64,000 nucleotides of DNA from Edaphobacter paludis (GTDB lineage Bacteria > Acidobacteriota > Terriglobia > Terriglobales > Acidobacteriaceae). This document shows positions 38,198 through 47,053 of the stretch, in pieces; the stretch's first letter is position 1; the number at the start of each line of letters is the position of its first letter. A program made the position numbers and the translations under genes. The notes under the pieces are model-generated. The model ran no database searches. It was given only the letters and a program-made list of their open reading frames with translations, and was not told the origin of the DNA. The stretch spans positions 1,116,001 to 1,180,000 of the forward strand of contig NZ_CP121194.1 of the NCBI RefSeq assembly GCF_039993895.1, given 5' to 3'.

Positions 38198-38348
38198 GAA
38201 TTCTTCAGGCGGTGATTGTGTGTTTTTGGGGGGCTGAACCAGCGGTGGTACGTGCGGTGGAAAACGGGGGATGCGGGGTTGCGCTGTTGATGGGAGAATT
38301 AACACGTAACTTTGATCCGCCCAGATCCTTCCAGGAGTAACTGCTGCC

Positions 38349-39785
38349 ATGTCCAATCTGCCCGACGACGATATCCGAATTCACTATCACGAAGAGATTC
38401 CGCGCGGGGCGAAGATCAAGGTGATTGGCGTGGGCGGCGGCGGCAATAATGCCGTAAACCGCATGATTGCGGCTAATGTCGAGGGTGTCGAATTTATTGC
38501 GGCGAATACGGATGTTCAGGCGCTGCAGTCGTCGAATGCAGCGGTGAAGTTGCAGTTGGGCGTGAAGCTGACCAGCGGGTTGGGTGCGGGGTCGAACCCG
38601 GATGTGGGGCGGCGGGCGGCGCTGGAGGATTCGGACAAGATCATCGAGTCGCTCGAAGGCGCGGACATGGTTTTCGTCACGGCGGGGCTGGGCGGAGGCA
38701 CCGGAACAGGCGCTGCTCCGGTGATTGCTTCGCTGGCGAGCGAGATGGGTGCGCTGACGGTTGCCGTGGTGACGCGGCCGTTCGGGTTTGAAGGCAAGCG
38801 GCGCATGATGCAGGCTGAGCGCGGGATGCAGGAGCTTCTGGAGTCGGTCGATACGCTGATCGTGATTCCGAATGAGAAGCTGCTGGCAGTCGCGAAAGAC
38901 GCCGGGTTTTTTGAGAGCTTCAGGATCGCCGACGATGTTTTGCGGCAGGCCGTGCAGGGGATCTCCGACATTATTACGATTCCGGGCGTGATTAATCGCG
39001 ACTTTGCCGATGTAAAGACTACGATGGCTGGCATGGGTTATGCGGTCATGGGAACGGCGCAGCGAGCGGGCCAGAACCGGGCCATGGAGGCCGCGATGGC
39101 CGCGATGGCTTCGCCGCTGTTGGAGGCGGGAGCGATCGATGGAGCGCGAGGAATTTTGATCAACATCACCGGGTCGAGCAGCCTGAAGCTGAGCGAGGTG
39201 AATGAGGCATCGGGGATCATCCAGAGCGCGGCGCATGAGGACGCGAACATCATATTTGGCGCGGTGCAGGACGAGACGATGGGCGATGAGGTGAAGATTA
39301 CGGTGATCGCAACCGGCTTCAAGCAGCAGGAGATGCCGCAGCGGCGGGAGCGGATGCTGGCCGAGGCGACGTTGCCGACGATGCGGTATGACGTGCCGAT
39401 TCAGCCGCGGGTGTCCACGGTACGGGCGGCCACGTCGCGTTTTGCGAGCGAGGCGGAGTTTGAGGCGGGACCGGACATTGAGCCGGAGGATTCTTCGCGA
39501 GCGCAGCGGCCGGTAGCGAGAGTTGAATCGGGAGCGGCGCCGGAACTGGTTCCTGTGCCGGCTTCGGTCTTTGACGATGACTTTTTTCAGGGCGCCGGAC
39601 ATGGAGAGGGTGCCGATGGGGACGAAGTTTCGGAGCGTAGCCGGGAGGCAAGTCACTCTTTCACGCCAGGGCGCGTCCAACAACAGGAGAATGTTCGAGT
39701 TGTGATGGCGGAACCGGGAGAGGCAGCGGCGTCGGCGGAGTCGGATGAACTGGATATTCCCGCATTTCTGCGGCGCGGAAACTGA
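38349..39785 (+). CDS. ftsZ: Cell division protein FtsZ
   Basis: 478 residues, longer than the usual 380 because of an extended C-terminal linker (about 325-465). ATG with AGGAG upstream. The tubulin-like GTPase has [14 protein letters not shown], the signature [13 protein letters not shown] and the T7 loop region [11 protein letters not shown]. The end [13 protein letters not shown] is the conserved peptide bound by FtsA. FtsZ forms the division ring. Probably has its own promoter in the long gap upstream. Confidence 0.98.
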   Translation: MSNLPDDDIRIHYHEEIPRGAKIKVIGVGGGGNNAVNRMIAANVEGVEFIAANTDVQALQSSNAAVKLQLGVKLTSGLGAGSNPDVGRRAALEDSDKIIESLEGADMVFVTAGLGGGTGTGAAPVIASLASEMGALTVAVVTRPFGFEGKRRMMQAERGMQELLESVDTLIVIPNEKLLAVAKDAGFFESFRIADDVLRQAVQGISDIITIPGVINRDFADVKTTMAGMGYAVMGTAQRAGQNRAMEAAMAAMASPLLEAGAIDGARGILINITGSSSLKLSEVNEASGIIQSAAHEDANIIFGAVQDETMGDEVKITVIATGFKQQEMPQRRERMLAEATLPTMRYDVPIQPRVSTVRAATSRFASEAEFEAGPDIEPEDSSRAQRPVARVESGAAPELVPVPASVFDDDFFQGAGHGEGADGDEVSERSREASHSFTPGRVQQQENVRVVMAEPGEAAASAESDELDIPAFLRRGN

Positions 39786-39878
39786 CGCTATTTGGTGATA
39801 TCGATACGAGTGATATTGTCCTAAGGTGTAGTGAGCAGGAATGGCACATTGATTGCAGTTGAAGAAGCAGGGTTGGTT

Positions 39879-41156
39879 ATGTCGAGATTGATAAAGTCGT
39901 TTTGCGCTATTCTTTTATGCCTTGGCTTGTGCGCCGGAGCGTATGCGAAGCCGACGACCAGGCTTGCGAAACGTCATAGCGCGGGAACGATCCATACTTC
40001 GACCAGAGCAACGCATGCGAGACGCGGTCACGCGACGGCCAGGAATGCGCATGTTCGGACACGGAGCAAAACTCATTCGGTAGCGGCGACGAAAGTTTCG
40101 GGGCACACGCGCCGACGCAATGGGCGTACCGTGCTCGCGGTCCGGCGGACGCGGCACAGATCTTACGAACGCTTCACGGCCAGCTCTTATGCGGACAATC
40201 TGACTCTGGGGGATGTGACGACGGGCGAGGATCCAGTGGTTCGCGCGGCGGCGATTGAAGCGCTGGGCAATATGAATGGAACTGCGGTGGCGATCAATCC
40301 GGACAACGGGCGGATACTTGCCATGGTGAACCAGAAGCTGGCGCTGTCGCGGGGCGCGGAACCGTGCTCTACGATCAAGCTGTCGGTGGCGCTGGCGGCA
40401 CTGGAGGAAGGCATCATCACCAAGGACACTCCGGTGAACCTTGGGCATGGCTACAAGGTGAATCTGACTTACGCTTTGGCGAAGTCGATCAACCCTTACT
40501 TCGAGGTGTTGGGGCGCACGCTCGGTTTCGAGCGGGTCAAGCATTATGCGAACCAGTTTGGGCTGGGCGAACTGGCGGGGTATCACATTCAGGGAGAGCA
40601 GTTGGGGGTCTATCCGGACGAGCCGTTGCCGGAGAAGCTGGGAGGCGTAGGCCGGATGTGCTCGTTTGGCGAGAGCATCTCGATGACTCCGTTGCAGCTT
40701 GGTGCGATCGTTTCGGCGATTGCGAACGGCGGGACGCTCTACTATTTGCAGCATCCGGAGACGCCGCAAGAGGTGGCGGACTTTACGCCGAAGGTGAAGC
40801 GGACGTTGAATATTGCGCCGATTATTCCTGAGATTATTCCGGGGATGGCGGGGGCGGTGGGTAGCTCGTATGGGACCGCAAGGTCGCTACGGACGAGCTT
40901 CAGTGAGTTTCCAGTGATGGGAAAGACCGGGACCTGCTCGAACGATGGGACGCGGTTTGGGTGGTTTGCCTCGTACGCGAATACGCCGAACGGACGGATT
41001 GTGACGGTCTTCTTTCTGGAGGGCGGTCGTCCTACGTTCGGGCCGAAGGCGGCTGAGCTGACCGGGCAGTTTTACCGGGCGCTTTGGGACAACAGCTACT
41101 TTCAGCCGAAGGTTGGAGTGGTGGCCGAAACGAACGGGACGGGCGGGGGGCAGTGA
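39879..41156 (+). CDS. Short penicillin-binding transpeptidase with basic linker
   Basis: 425 residues from the ATG at 39879, which begins on a signal sequence (SRLIKSFCAILLCLGLCAGAYA); an upstream in-frame start at 39831 adds 16 residues. Residues 25-100 are Arg/His/Thr-rich and very basic. The transpeptidase domain has Ser164-Thr-Ile-Lys167, Ser203-Ile-Asn205 and Lys349-Thr-Gly351. The PBP dimerisation domain of class B enzymes such as FtsI is absent. It probably cross-links or modifies peptidoglycan. A role in division is suggested by the position after ftsZ. It overlaps the DUF202 gene by 4 bases. Confidence 0.8.
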   Translation: MSRLIKSFCAILLCLGLCAGAYAKPTTRLAKRHSAGTIHTSTRATHARRGHATARNAHVRTRSKTHSVAATKVSGHTRRRNGRTVLAVRRTRHRSYERFTASSYADNLTLGDVTTGEDPVVRAAAIEALGNMNGTAVAINPDNGRILAMVNQKLALSRGAEPCSTIKLSVALAALEEGIITKDTPVNLGHGYKVNLTYALAKSINPYFEVLGRTLGFERVKHYANQFGLGELAGYHIQGEQLGVYPDEPLPEKLGGVGRMCSFGESISMTPLQLGAIVSAIANGGTLYYLQHPETPQEVADFTPKVKRTLNIAPIIPEIIPGMAGAVGSSYGTARSLRTSFSEFPVMGKTGTCSNDGTRFGWFASYANTPNGRIVTVFFLEGGRPTFGPKAAELTGQFYRALWDNSYFQPKVGVVAETNGTGGGQ

Positions 41157-41539
41157 CGGAGAGTTCCTCCGCTGCGCAGAATCCTCAGAGCTATCTGGCC
41201 GCAGAACGAACCTTTCTGGCCTGGATCAGGACCGGGCTGGCGTTAATGGGCTTCGGGTTTGTGGTGGCGCGGTTTGGGCTGTTTCTGCGGGAGGCGCAGA
41301 GATTCATTCATGCAGGGAGCGCCGAGTCATCGGTTTTCTCGTTGTGGAGCGGGACAGGGCTGGTGCTGCTGGGTGTTGTCGTCCTTGTGGTGTCGGTGGT
41401 GCGTTATAGGGATAACATTTTGCGACTGCAACGGGGGGATATACCGCAGACCTCTCCATCGCGCGTAGCGATGGGTACAGCGGTTGTGCTGGCAGTTCTG
41501 GGATTGGCGATTGCCGGCTATCTGCTGTACTTCCGATAG
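41153..41539 (+). CDS. DUF202 family membrane protein
   Basis: 128 residues from the GTG at 41153, which overlaps the stop of the transpeptidase gene by 4 bases; the frame is open further upstream. YLAAERTFLAWIRTGLALMGFGFVVARFG is the DUF202 signature. Three membrane helices (about 25-45, 62-82 and 105-125). Function unknown; related proteins occur beside stress and vacuolar transporter genes. Confidence 0.85.
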   Translation: MTESSSAAQNPQSYLAAERTFLAWIRTGLALMGFGFVVARFGLFLREAQRFIHAGSAESSVFSLWSGTGLVLLGVVVLVVSVVRYRDNILRLQRGDIPQTSPSRVAMGTAVVLAVLGLAIAGYLLYFR

Positions 41540-41581
41540 GTCGAGTTAGCGCTTCGCAGGTACTTCAGATAAAACCGTAGT

Positions 41582-43192
41582 ATGAAGATTTTGACGGCAG
41601 CGGCGATGGGGGCGGTCGATCGGCGGACGGTAGAAGAGTTTGGGGTTCCGCTGGAAACCTTGATGGAAGCGGCTGGCAGTGCTGTGGCTGCCTTTTGCCT
41701 GCGGCAATATCCGGCGGTGACTCGGATTTCGGTGCTTTGCGGGAGAGGGAATAATGGTGGTGACGGGTTGGTCGCGGCTCGGGTCCTTGCGGCAGCGGGG
41801 AAGTCGGTGCGGGTGGTCCTGCTGGGACATCAGGATGAACTGAAAGGTGAGGCTGCGGGTGCTCTTGAGCGGCTGCGGTCGGAAGCGTCTGGGGTTGCGC
41901 TCAGAGAAGCAGTGGACGAGGCGGGACTGGCGGAAGCATTCGATGGAGCGGAGTTGTTGATCGATGCTGTTGTAGGGACAGGATTCAAGCCGCCTTTGCG
42001 AGGGATCGCGGCTTCGGTGCGGGATTTGGTTGCTGGGTTGAATGTGCCGGTAGTTGCGGTGGATCTGCCTTCGGGGTGGGATGCGGATTCGATGGAGCAG
42101 ACGGTGGAGGGGGCGTTTCGGGCTGACGCCGTGGTCACATTTACGGCCCCGAAGCTGGCGCATGTGTTCGGCCATATGACGGCTGCGACGTTTGGGCCGG
42201 TCGTGGTCGCGGGAATTGGGTCGCCTGATACCGCCGTGCAGTCGGAGACCGGGTTGACCTGGACGGGAAGCTCTAAAACTCTCGCGGAGAAGCCTCGGGG
42301 GATGAACTCCAACAAGGGCAAATTTGGACATGTGCTGGTAGTGGGTGGGAGTTGGGGAAAGGCTGGTGCGCCGTCGATGGCTTCACTTGCCGGGCTGCGG
42401 GCGGGGGCTGGATTGGTGACGGCAGGAGTGGTGGAGAGCATTGTGGGGATCGTGGCGGGAGTGGCTCCGGAGTTGATGATTTCTCCGTTGATGGAGAAGA
42501 CTAAATTGCTGGCTAACCTTGAGGGGAAGAAGTTCGAAAGGCTGATGAAGGGGATTACTGTTCTGGCGGTGGGGCCGGGACTGGGAACGGATGGGGATGC
42601 TCCGGAGTTTGCGCGGCAGTTGGTGGCGAAGACGACGGTGCCGGTGGTGATCGATGCTGACGGGTTGAATGCGTTTGCGGAAAAGACAGAGTTGCTGAAG
42701 GGTGCAGGACGGACGATGGTGTTGACGCCGCACCCGGGGGAGATGGCGCGGCTGGCAGGGATGACGGTGAAGGAGGTCGAAGCGGACCGTGTGGGGCTGG
42801 CTCGGCGGTTTGCGACCGAGCACGGAGTGACGCTGGTATTGAAAGGATGGCGGACGCTGGTGGCGCATCCGGATGGAAGCGTAGCGGTGAATACGACCGG
42901 GAATCCTTCGATGGCGAAGGGCGGGAGCGGAGATATCCTGACCGGGATTGTGGCAGCGATGCTGGCGCAGTTTCCCGATGACGTGGCGCGGGCGGTGGAG
43001 GCGGCGGTTTATCTGCATGGACTGGCAGGCGACTTTGCTGCTCATGCGATGGATGAACATACGGTACTTGCAACTGATACGGTGATTCATCTGTCGGATG
43101 CGTTTCGCTATCGGGTGAAGGATGTTGATGGGCTAACGTGGATTTGCGGGTTGAATGAGCAGAAGTATAAAGAGCATGGGATGGCACAATGA
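41582..43192 (+). CDS. nnrD: Bifunctional NAD(P)HX epimerase/dehydratase
   Basis: 536 residues. The N-terminal half (about 1-220) is the YjeF_N epimerase (CGRGNNGGDGLVAARVL), and the C-terminal half (about 235-515) the ATP- or ADP-dependent dehydratase (TGNPSMAKGGSGDILTG, a ribokinase-like fold). Together they repair damaged NADH and NADPH hydrates. Overlaps tsaE by 4 bases, an arrangement common across bacteria. Confidence 0.95.
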   Translation: MKILTAAAMGAVDRRTVEEFGVPLETLMEAAGSAVAAFCLRQYPAVTRISVLCGRGNNGGDGLVAARVLAAAGKSVRVVLLGHQDELKGEAAGALERLRSEASGVALREAVDEAGLAEAFDGAELLIDAVVGTGFKPPLRGIAASVRDLVAGLNVPVVAVDLPSGWDADSMEQTVEGAFRADAVVTFTAPKLAHVFGHMTAATFGPVVVAGIGSPDTAVQSETGLTWTGSSKTLAEKPRGMNSNKGKFGHVLVVGGSWGKAGAPSMASLAGLRAGAGLVTAGVVESIVGIVAGVAPELMISPLMEKTKLLANLEGKKFERLMKGITVLAVGPGLGTDGDAPEFARQLVAKTTVPVVIDADGLNAFAEKTELLKGAGRTMVLTPHPGEMARLAGMTVKEVEADRVGLARRFATEHGVTLVLKGWRTLVAHPDGSVAVNTTGNPSMAKGGSGDILTGIVAAMLAQFPDDVARAVEAAVYLHGLAGDFAAHAMDEHTVLATDTVIHLSDAFRYRVKDVDGLTWICGLNEQKYKEHGMAQ

Positions 43193-43647
43193 ACACGACG
43201 AAAGAGAAGTTGCGGGAGAAGCGGTTCAGGACGCGGTCGGTGGCGGGTACGCTGGCTCTGGGTGAGACGCTGGCAGAGATGTTGCGGCCTCCGAAGCTGG
43301 TGATACTGCGGGGCGAGGTAGGAGCGGGGAAGACGACGCTGGTAAAGGGCATCGCAGCGGCACTGGGCGCGGCGTATGAGGAGGACGTAACCAGTCCGAC
43401 GTTTACGCTGGTGCACGAGTATGACGGGCCGAAGGTGCACTTATTTCATCTGGACCTGTACCGCCTGGAGACGGAGGAGCAGATCGCAGTGCTGGGGTTG
43501 GAAGAGATGATTGCCGAGCCGAATGCGCTGGTATTAGTGGAGTGGGGCGAGCGGTTTGAAAGCGTGGTGAAGCTGGCCGATGGTGAGATCGCCATGGAGC
43601 ATGGCGAGGGCGATGAACGGGGCTTGATCGTGCGCTGGCGCGAGTAG
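43189..43647 (+). CDS. tsaE: tRNA threonylcarbamoyladenosine biosynthesis ATPase TsaE
   Basis: 152 residues. The Walker A RGEVGAGKTTLVKGI (Lys48) and the segment SPTFTLVHEYDGPKVHLFHLDLYRL are typical. TsaE is the ATPase that powers the TsaBD complex making t6A37 in tRNAs. Translationally coupled to nnrD. Confidence 0.95.
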   Translation: MNTTKEKLREKRFRTRSVAGTLALGETLAEMLRPPKLVILRGEVGAGKTTLVKGIAAALGAAYEEDVTSPTFTLVHEYDGPKVHLFHLDLYRLETEEQIAVLGLEEMIAEPNALVLVEWGERFESVVKLADGEIAMEHGEGDERGLIVRWRE

Positions 43648-43673
43648 AGGTAATGTCTGCGATGGTGTGGCAC

Positions 43674-43713
43674 CCCAAACGCAGATTCCTCCGCTTCGCT
43701 GCGGAATGACACA
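43674..43713. repeat. Dispersed 'acgcagattcc...ggaatgaca' hairpin repeat
   Basis: ACGCAGATTCC followed by TCCGC-TTCGCT-GCGGA and AATGACACAAAAAAGGG. The flanks match the segment at 37990-38025 (ACGCAGATTCCC, TTCGGGAATGACAACCAAAAGG). The minus strand would read as the well-known spurious peptide FRSEAEESA. It lies between convergent tsaE and GH5 genes. Confidence 0.7.
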
Positions 43714-43747
43714 AAAAAGGGCTCTACACTGAACTATTGAAAATGCC

Positions 43748-44905
43748 TTACTGCGATGGCATGTGAAGTCCGAGGGCGGTGACGATTGCGGGATCGGGTG
43801 AGGTTGTGCCGTTGGCTTTGGTGACCAGGCCGAAGTTCGTCTGATAGTCCCACATCGCCCAGCCTATGTTGTATTTCTCGAAAGCAACCCGCATGTCGTG
43901 GGTCCATTGCGCACGCATGGCGGGAGGCGCGAAGTAGCGGAGGGCGCCAAACTCTCCGCAGTACACGGGCGCATGGTGAAGCTGTGACCAGCGGGCTGCG
44001 AAGGCGATCGTGGAGTCGATGCGTGCAGCATCCCATCGGCCCAGGCCATAATCTTCGAGGAATAGCTGGCTGTGGAGATCGGGCTCCTGCTGGAGCAATG
44101 GGGCGATGTCTTCGGGGCTGGAAGGATAGGGAATGCCGCGCAGGGGCCGGACTTCGGGAGAGGTCCAGGTTGCTCCCTGATGGGTGAAGGGAAAGGGCTC
44201 GTAATCGTGGAAGGTGTAGATGACGTTGGGCTGGGAGATGGGTTGTAACTGCATGAGGTCATCGAGGCCGGAGTAGTGCGCCCCGGCGGCGATGATGGTG
44301 TTGTTCGGCGCGACCTGACGGATCGCGGCGGCGACGGTGGACTCGATGCCCTGCCAGCGGAAGGGATCGTCCTGTTCCGGCTCGTTCATGATCTCGAAGA
44401 AGACGTGCTCGGGATCGAGATTCGCGTAGTGTGCAGCAAGCGCTCGCCATAAAGAAGTGAACTGTTGCACCGACGCGGTGCCGTGCAGCAAAGGAGCTTT
44501 GTAGCTGCTTTCGGGATGGATGTCGATGATGACGGAGAGATGGTGCGCGAGGATGGTGTGAATGGTCTTGTCCAGCTCGGCCATGAAGGGAGTGACGGTG
44601 CCGGGTTCACGGAGCCAGGGTAAAAGCGGCTCGGGGTCGATGCTGAGGCGCACATGATCGAGGCCGAGCTTCTCCATGAACGCGATGTCGTTGGCGGTGG
44701 TGAAGGTCTCAAGCCGATGGACGGTGTAGTCCTGCGGAGACTGCGCGAACCAGATACTCGCGTTGATGCCACGCTGAAGATTTTTAGCGCGATGGAAGGC
44801 GAGGTCTGTGTCTGGCGTCTGTGAAAACGCAGCGGGAAGAATCAGTGTGGCGCAGATGAGGGCCAGCGTGAGGGTAAGGACGAATCGTTGGGGCCAGCGT
44901 GGCAT
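43748..44905 (-). CDS. GH5 family exported glycosidase
   Basis: 385 residues with a signal peptide (about 1-28). The GH5 (clan A) barrel has the putative acid/base Glu175 in FEIMNEPEQDD and the putative nucleophile Glu318 in VYCGEFGAL. The start of the barrel, LQRGINASIWF, resembles bacterial cellulases and related endoglucanases. Likely secreted to act on beta-glucans. It lies alone at the end of a minus-strand run, not next to the GH3-GH5-GH30 cluster. Confidence 0.85.
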   Translation of the reverse strand: MPRWPQRFVLTLTLALICATLILPAAFSQTPDTDLAFHRAKNLQRGINASIWFAQSPQDYTVHRLETFTTANDIAFMEKLGLDHVRLSIDPEPLLPWLREPGTVTPFMAELDKTIHTILAHHLSVIIDIHPESSYKAPLLHGTASVQQFTSLWRALAAHYANLDPEHVFFEIMNEPEQDDPFRWQGIESTVAAAIRQVAPNNTIIAAGAHYSGLDDLMQLQPISQPNVIYTFHDYEPFPFTHQGATWTSPEVRPLRGIPYPSSPEDIAPLLQQEPDLHSQLFLEDYGLGRWDAARIDSTIAFAARWSQLHHAPVYCGEFGALRYFAPPAMRAQWTHDMRVAFEKYNIGWAMWDYQTNFGLVTKANGTTSPDPAIVTALGLHMPSQ

Positions 44906-44959
44906 GAATCTTTATAACAGCGTCGTGGATGTCAGAGAGCTTCCGCAGCGGTGAAATAT

Positions 44960-45718
44960 TCAACGGCCGGTGTAGCGATAGATGGCGCATTCTTCGTCGC
45001 CGGTGGAACCGTACTCTTCCTGCTGGGCGATGGCAGCGAGATCGGCGGCGTGGTCTTCGGGAGACATGGCGACGGGGCCGCTGAAGAGCCGAGTGAAGGC
45101 TGGATGCTTGTCGAGAATGGTACGGCACTCGGCGTTGACGTAGAGGATGTCGAGGGTGCCGGGGCGTTTGGCGAACTGGGTTTCGATGCGGCGGAGGAGC
45201 TGCTTGAGCACAGGGGCTTCGAAGGGGTGGAAGAGAAAGATCAAACTGGGAGTAGAGGGAAAGTCGAAGGTGAGGGCATCCTGTTCGAGGAGCTGGATCG
45301 GGGTGAGGCGGGGAGCAGTGGCGTCGGTTGTGTGGGACTGGTGCCAGTGAGCGAGATTTCGCCGGGCGGCTTCTGCCATGGTCGGGTTGAGTTCGATGCC
45401 GATGACCTGACGGAAGGCGAGTTCGCTGGCGACGAGCATCGCTCGACCCTTGCCTGCGCCGATGTCGATGAAGGTGTAGCTGTGGATGGGTTCGGGTGGC
45501 GGCGTTTCGCGCCAGAGGTCGATGAGGGTGCGGAGAATACTGGGAGCGACGCCGTAGTAGGCGGTGACGTGCTCGTCGTTGGGGTGTCCGGTGATGAGGT
45601 TGGCCGCGGGGACGAGGCCGCTGGTTTCTACTCCGTGGATCTGGTCGAAGGGGTGGATGGGCGTGGAGGTCGCCTTGAGCAGGTCGCGAGGACGGATGGG
45701 AGTGGGCTTTTTGCTCAT
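44960..45718 (-). CDS. Class I SAM-dependent methyltransferase
   Basis: 252 residues. SAM motif I is FIDIGAGKGRAMLVASE (about 84-100), with IGIELNPTMAEAARRN following it. The preceding region and FLFHPFEAPVLKQLL are similar to a family of uncharacterised methyltransferases. Substrate unknown. Its start is 3 bp after the DUF59 stop codon. Confidence 0.82.
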   Translation of the reverse strand: MSKKPTPIRPRDLLKATSTPIHPFDQIHGVETSGLVPAANLITGHPNDEHVTAYYGVAPSILRTLIDLWRETPPPEPIHSYTFIDIGAGKGRAMLVASELAFRQVIGIELNPTMAEAARRNLAHWHQSHTTDATAPRLTPIQLLEQDALTFDFPSTPSLIFLFHPFEAPVLKQLLRRIETQFAKRPGTLDILYVNAECRTILDKHPAFTRLFSGPVAMSPEDHAADLAAIAQQEEYGSTGDEECAIYRYTGR

Positions 45719-45721
45719 GGC

Positions 45722-46093
45722 CTAGCGGATCTGGATGAGTTGAGGGTTGCCGTCGAGGCCGAGGGCTTTGCGTCCAGCGGGGGTGATGTTGCCGGGAGTC
45801 CACGCAGGGGTGGAGAGGATGGTGATGGTTGTTCGACTGACAGCCTCGAGACCGGCGAGGCGGTTGGCGATTTGCGCGCGGGTCTGGGCTTCGGCGGCTT
45901 CGCCTGGATTGGTAAGGATGAGATCGATGTGGACGTGGTGCTTTTGCGGAACGCCGGGAATGCTGGCGCCGGGGGCGTCGTGGTCGGGCGTGATGGTGAC
46001 GGCGCGGACAAGGCCGAGATCGACGACGTTGCAGGGAAGTTCGGGGTCGTAGCAGTCGCGGAGGGCGGTGATGATTTCGGACTCGGTGAGCAT
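45722..46093 (-). CDS. DUF59/MIP18 family protein (Fe-S assembly, SufT/PaaD-like)
   Basis: 123 residues. YDPELPCNVVDLGLVRAV is the DUF59 signature (usually DPEIPVNIVDLGLV), and STPAWTPGNITPAGRKALG is the C-terminal half. Such proteins help iron-sulfur cluster maturation. No suf or isc genes are near. Its ATG directly follows the TAA of the polyprenyl synthase gene, so it is cotranscribed with it. Confidence 0.87.
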   Translation of the reverse strand: MLTESEIITALRDCYDPELPCNVVDLGLVRAVTITPDHDAPGASIPGVPQKHHVHIDLILTNPGEAAEAQTRAQIANRLAGLEAVSRTTITILSTPAWTPGNITPAGRKALGLDGNPQLIQIR

Positions 46094-47023
46094 TTAGTGT
46101 GTGCGCTCGACCAGGTAGTTGGCGAGTGACTTCAGTGGATTGGCGGCGGGGCCGAAGGGTGCGAGGGCGGCGAAGGCGTCGGCGATGAGCTCGCGGGCGT
46201 CGTGGAGGGAGCGCTCGATGCCGTAGATGGCGGGCCATGTGGCCTTGATGCTGGCAGTGTCCTTGCCGGCGGTCTTGCCTAGTTGCGCCGAGTTCTGCGT
46301 CATGTCGAGGACGTCGTCGACGATCTGGAAGGCGAGGCCAGCCTTTTCGCCGAAAGTGCGGAGGCGGGTGATGGTGTCGCTGGAGGGTTTGGTTTGGGAG
46401 CCGTAGAGGCCACCGGCCACTATGCTGACGGTGATGAGCGCACCGGTTTTGGCGCGGTGAATGGACTCGACCAGCTCGGCGGTGGGAGGCTTGCCCTCGG
46501 ATTCAATGTCGACGACCTGGCCGCCGATCATGCCTGGGGGGAGCGGGCTGTTCGCTCCTACACCGGTGCCTACGGCGAGAGCGACTTCGCTGAGGATGGC
46601 CACGGTGGTGGCAGGCGGCGAGGCGAGCGATGCGATGGTCTGAAAGGCGAGGGTCTGGAGAGCGTCACCGGCGAGAATGGCGATGGCGTCGCCGAAGAGA
46701 ACGTGGCAGGTGGGCTTGCCGCGGCGAAGGTCGTCGTTGTCGAGGGCGGGGAGGTCGTCGTGGATGAGGGAGTAGGTGTGCAGCATCTCCAGCGCGGCGC
46801 CGAGGTCGGCTGCGCCTTCGGGGATGCCGGGTTCGCCGCTGACCATGCGTGCAGCTTCCATGCAGAGGATGGGGCGAAGGCGTTTGCCACCGGCGAAGGT
46901 GCTGTGCCGCATGGCGCGATGGATGGAGTGGGGAAGGGTATCGGGCGACGGCAGGAGGCGTTCGAGGGCGGCATCGGTGAGCTCGACGCCGGATTGAAGC
47001 AGGGATTGTACCGTGAGGTTCAT
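46094..47023 (-). CDS. ispA: Polyprenyl (farnesyl) diphosphate synthase
   Basis: 309 residues. The first Asp-rich motif is HDDLPALDNDDLRRGKPT and the second FQIVDDVLDMTQ. The IspA type is suggested by the sequence FAGGKRLRPIL and LEMLHTYSLIHDDLP. It condenses IPP with DMAPP and GPP to farnesyl diphosphate, a precursor of undecaprenyl phosphate and quinones. Product length is inferred. Confidence 0.92.
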   Translation of the reverse strand: MNLTVQSLLQSGVELTDAALERLLPSPDTLPHSIHRAMRHSTFAGGKRLRPILCMEAARMVSGEPGIPEGAADLGAALEMLHTYSLIHDDLPALDNDDLRRGKPTCHVLFGDAIAILAGDALQTLAFQTIASLASPPATTVAILSEVALAVGTGVGANSPLPPGMIGGQVVDIESEGKPPTAELVESIHRAKTGALITVSIVAGGLYGSQTKPSSDTITRLRTFGEKAGLAFQIVDDVLDMTQNSAQLGKTAGKDTASIKATWPAIYGIERSLHDARELIADAFAALAPFGPAANPLKSLANYLVERTH

Positions 47024-47053
47024 TGAGGTTTGATGATAAATCAGAGGACAGAC

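Larger units (their letters stand above)
37543..38348. other. 806-bp ftsA-ftsZ intergenic region with terminator and repeats
   Basis: No gene is supported. It holds a terminator (37662-37681), two GC hairpins with TAAA loops (37844-37857 and 37877-37896), a 39-bp tandem repeat (38002-38131) and a further repeat fragment (38171-38197). A TTGACA at 37775-37780 could be a -35 element, but no good -10 follows. The minus-strand frames here merely read through the tandem repeat. Confidence 0.6.

Noticed and set aside
38205..39683. 492-codon open frame on the minus strand
   Set aside because: Antisense to ftsZ; Arg/His-rich with no recognisable domain.
43403..43714. Small minus-strand genes containing FRSEAEESA
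   Set aside because: This peptide is the translation of a dispersed intergenic repeat, and the frames run antisense to tsaE.
44951..46129. 392-codon open frame on the plus strand
   Set aside because: Antisense to the methyltransferase and DUF59 genes, which have clear motifs.
44784..46238. 484-codon open frame on the minus strand
   Set aside because: Arg/Pro/His-rich alternative frame across three real genes.
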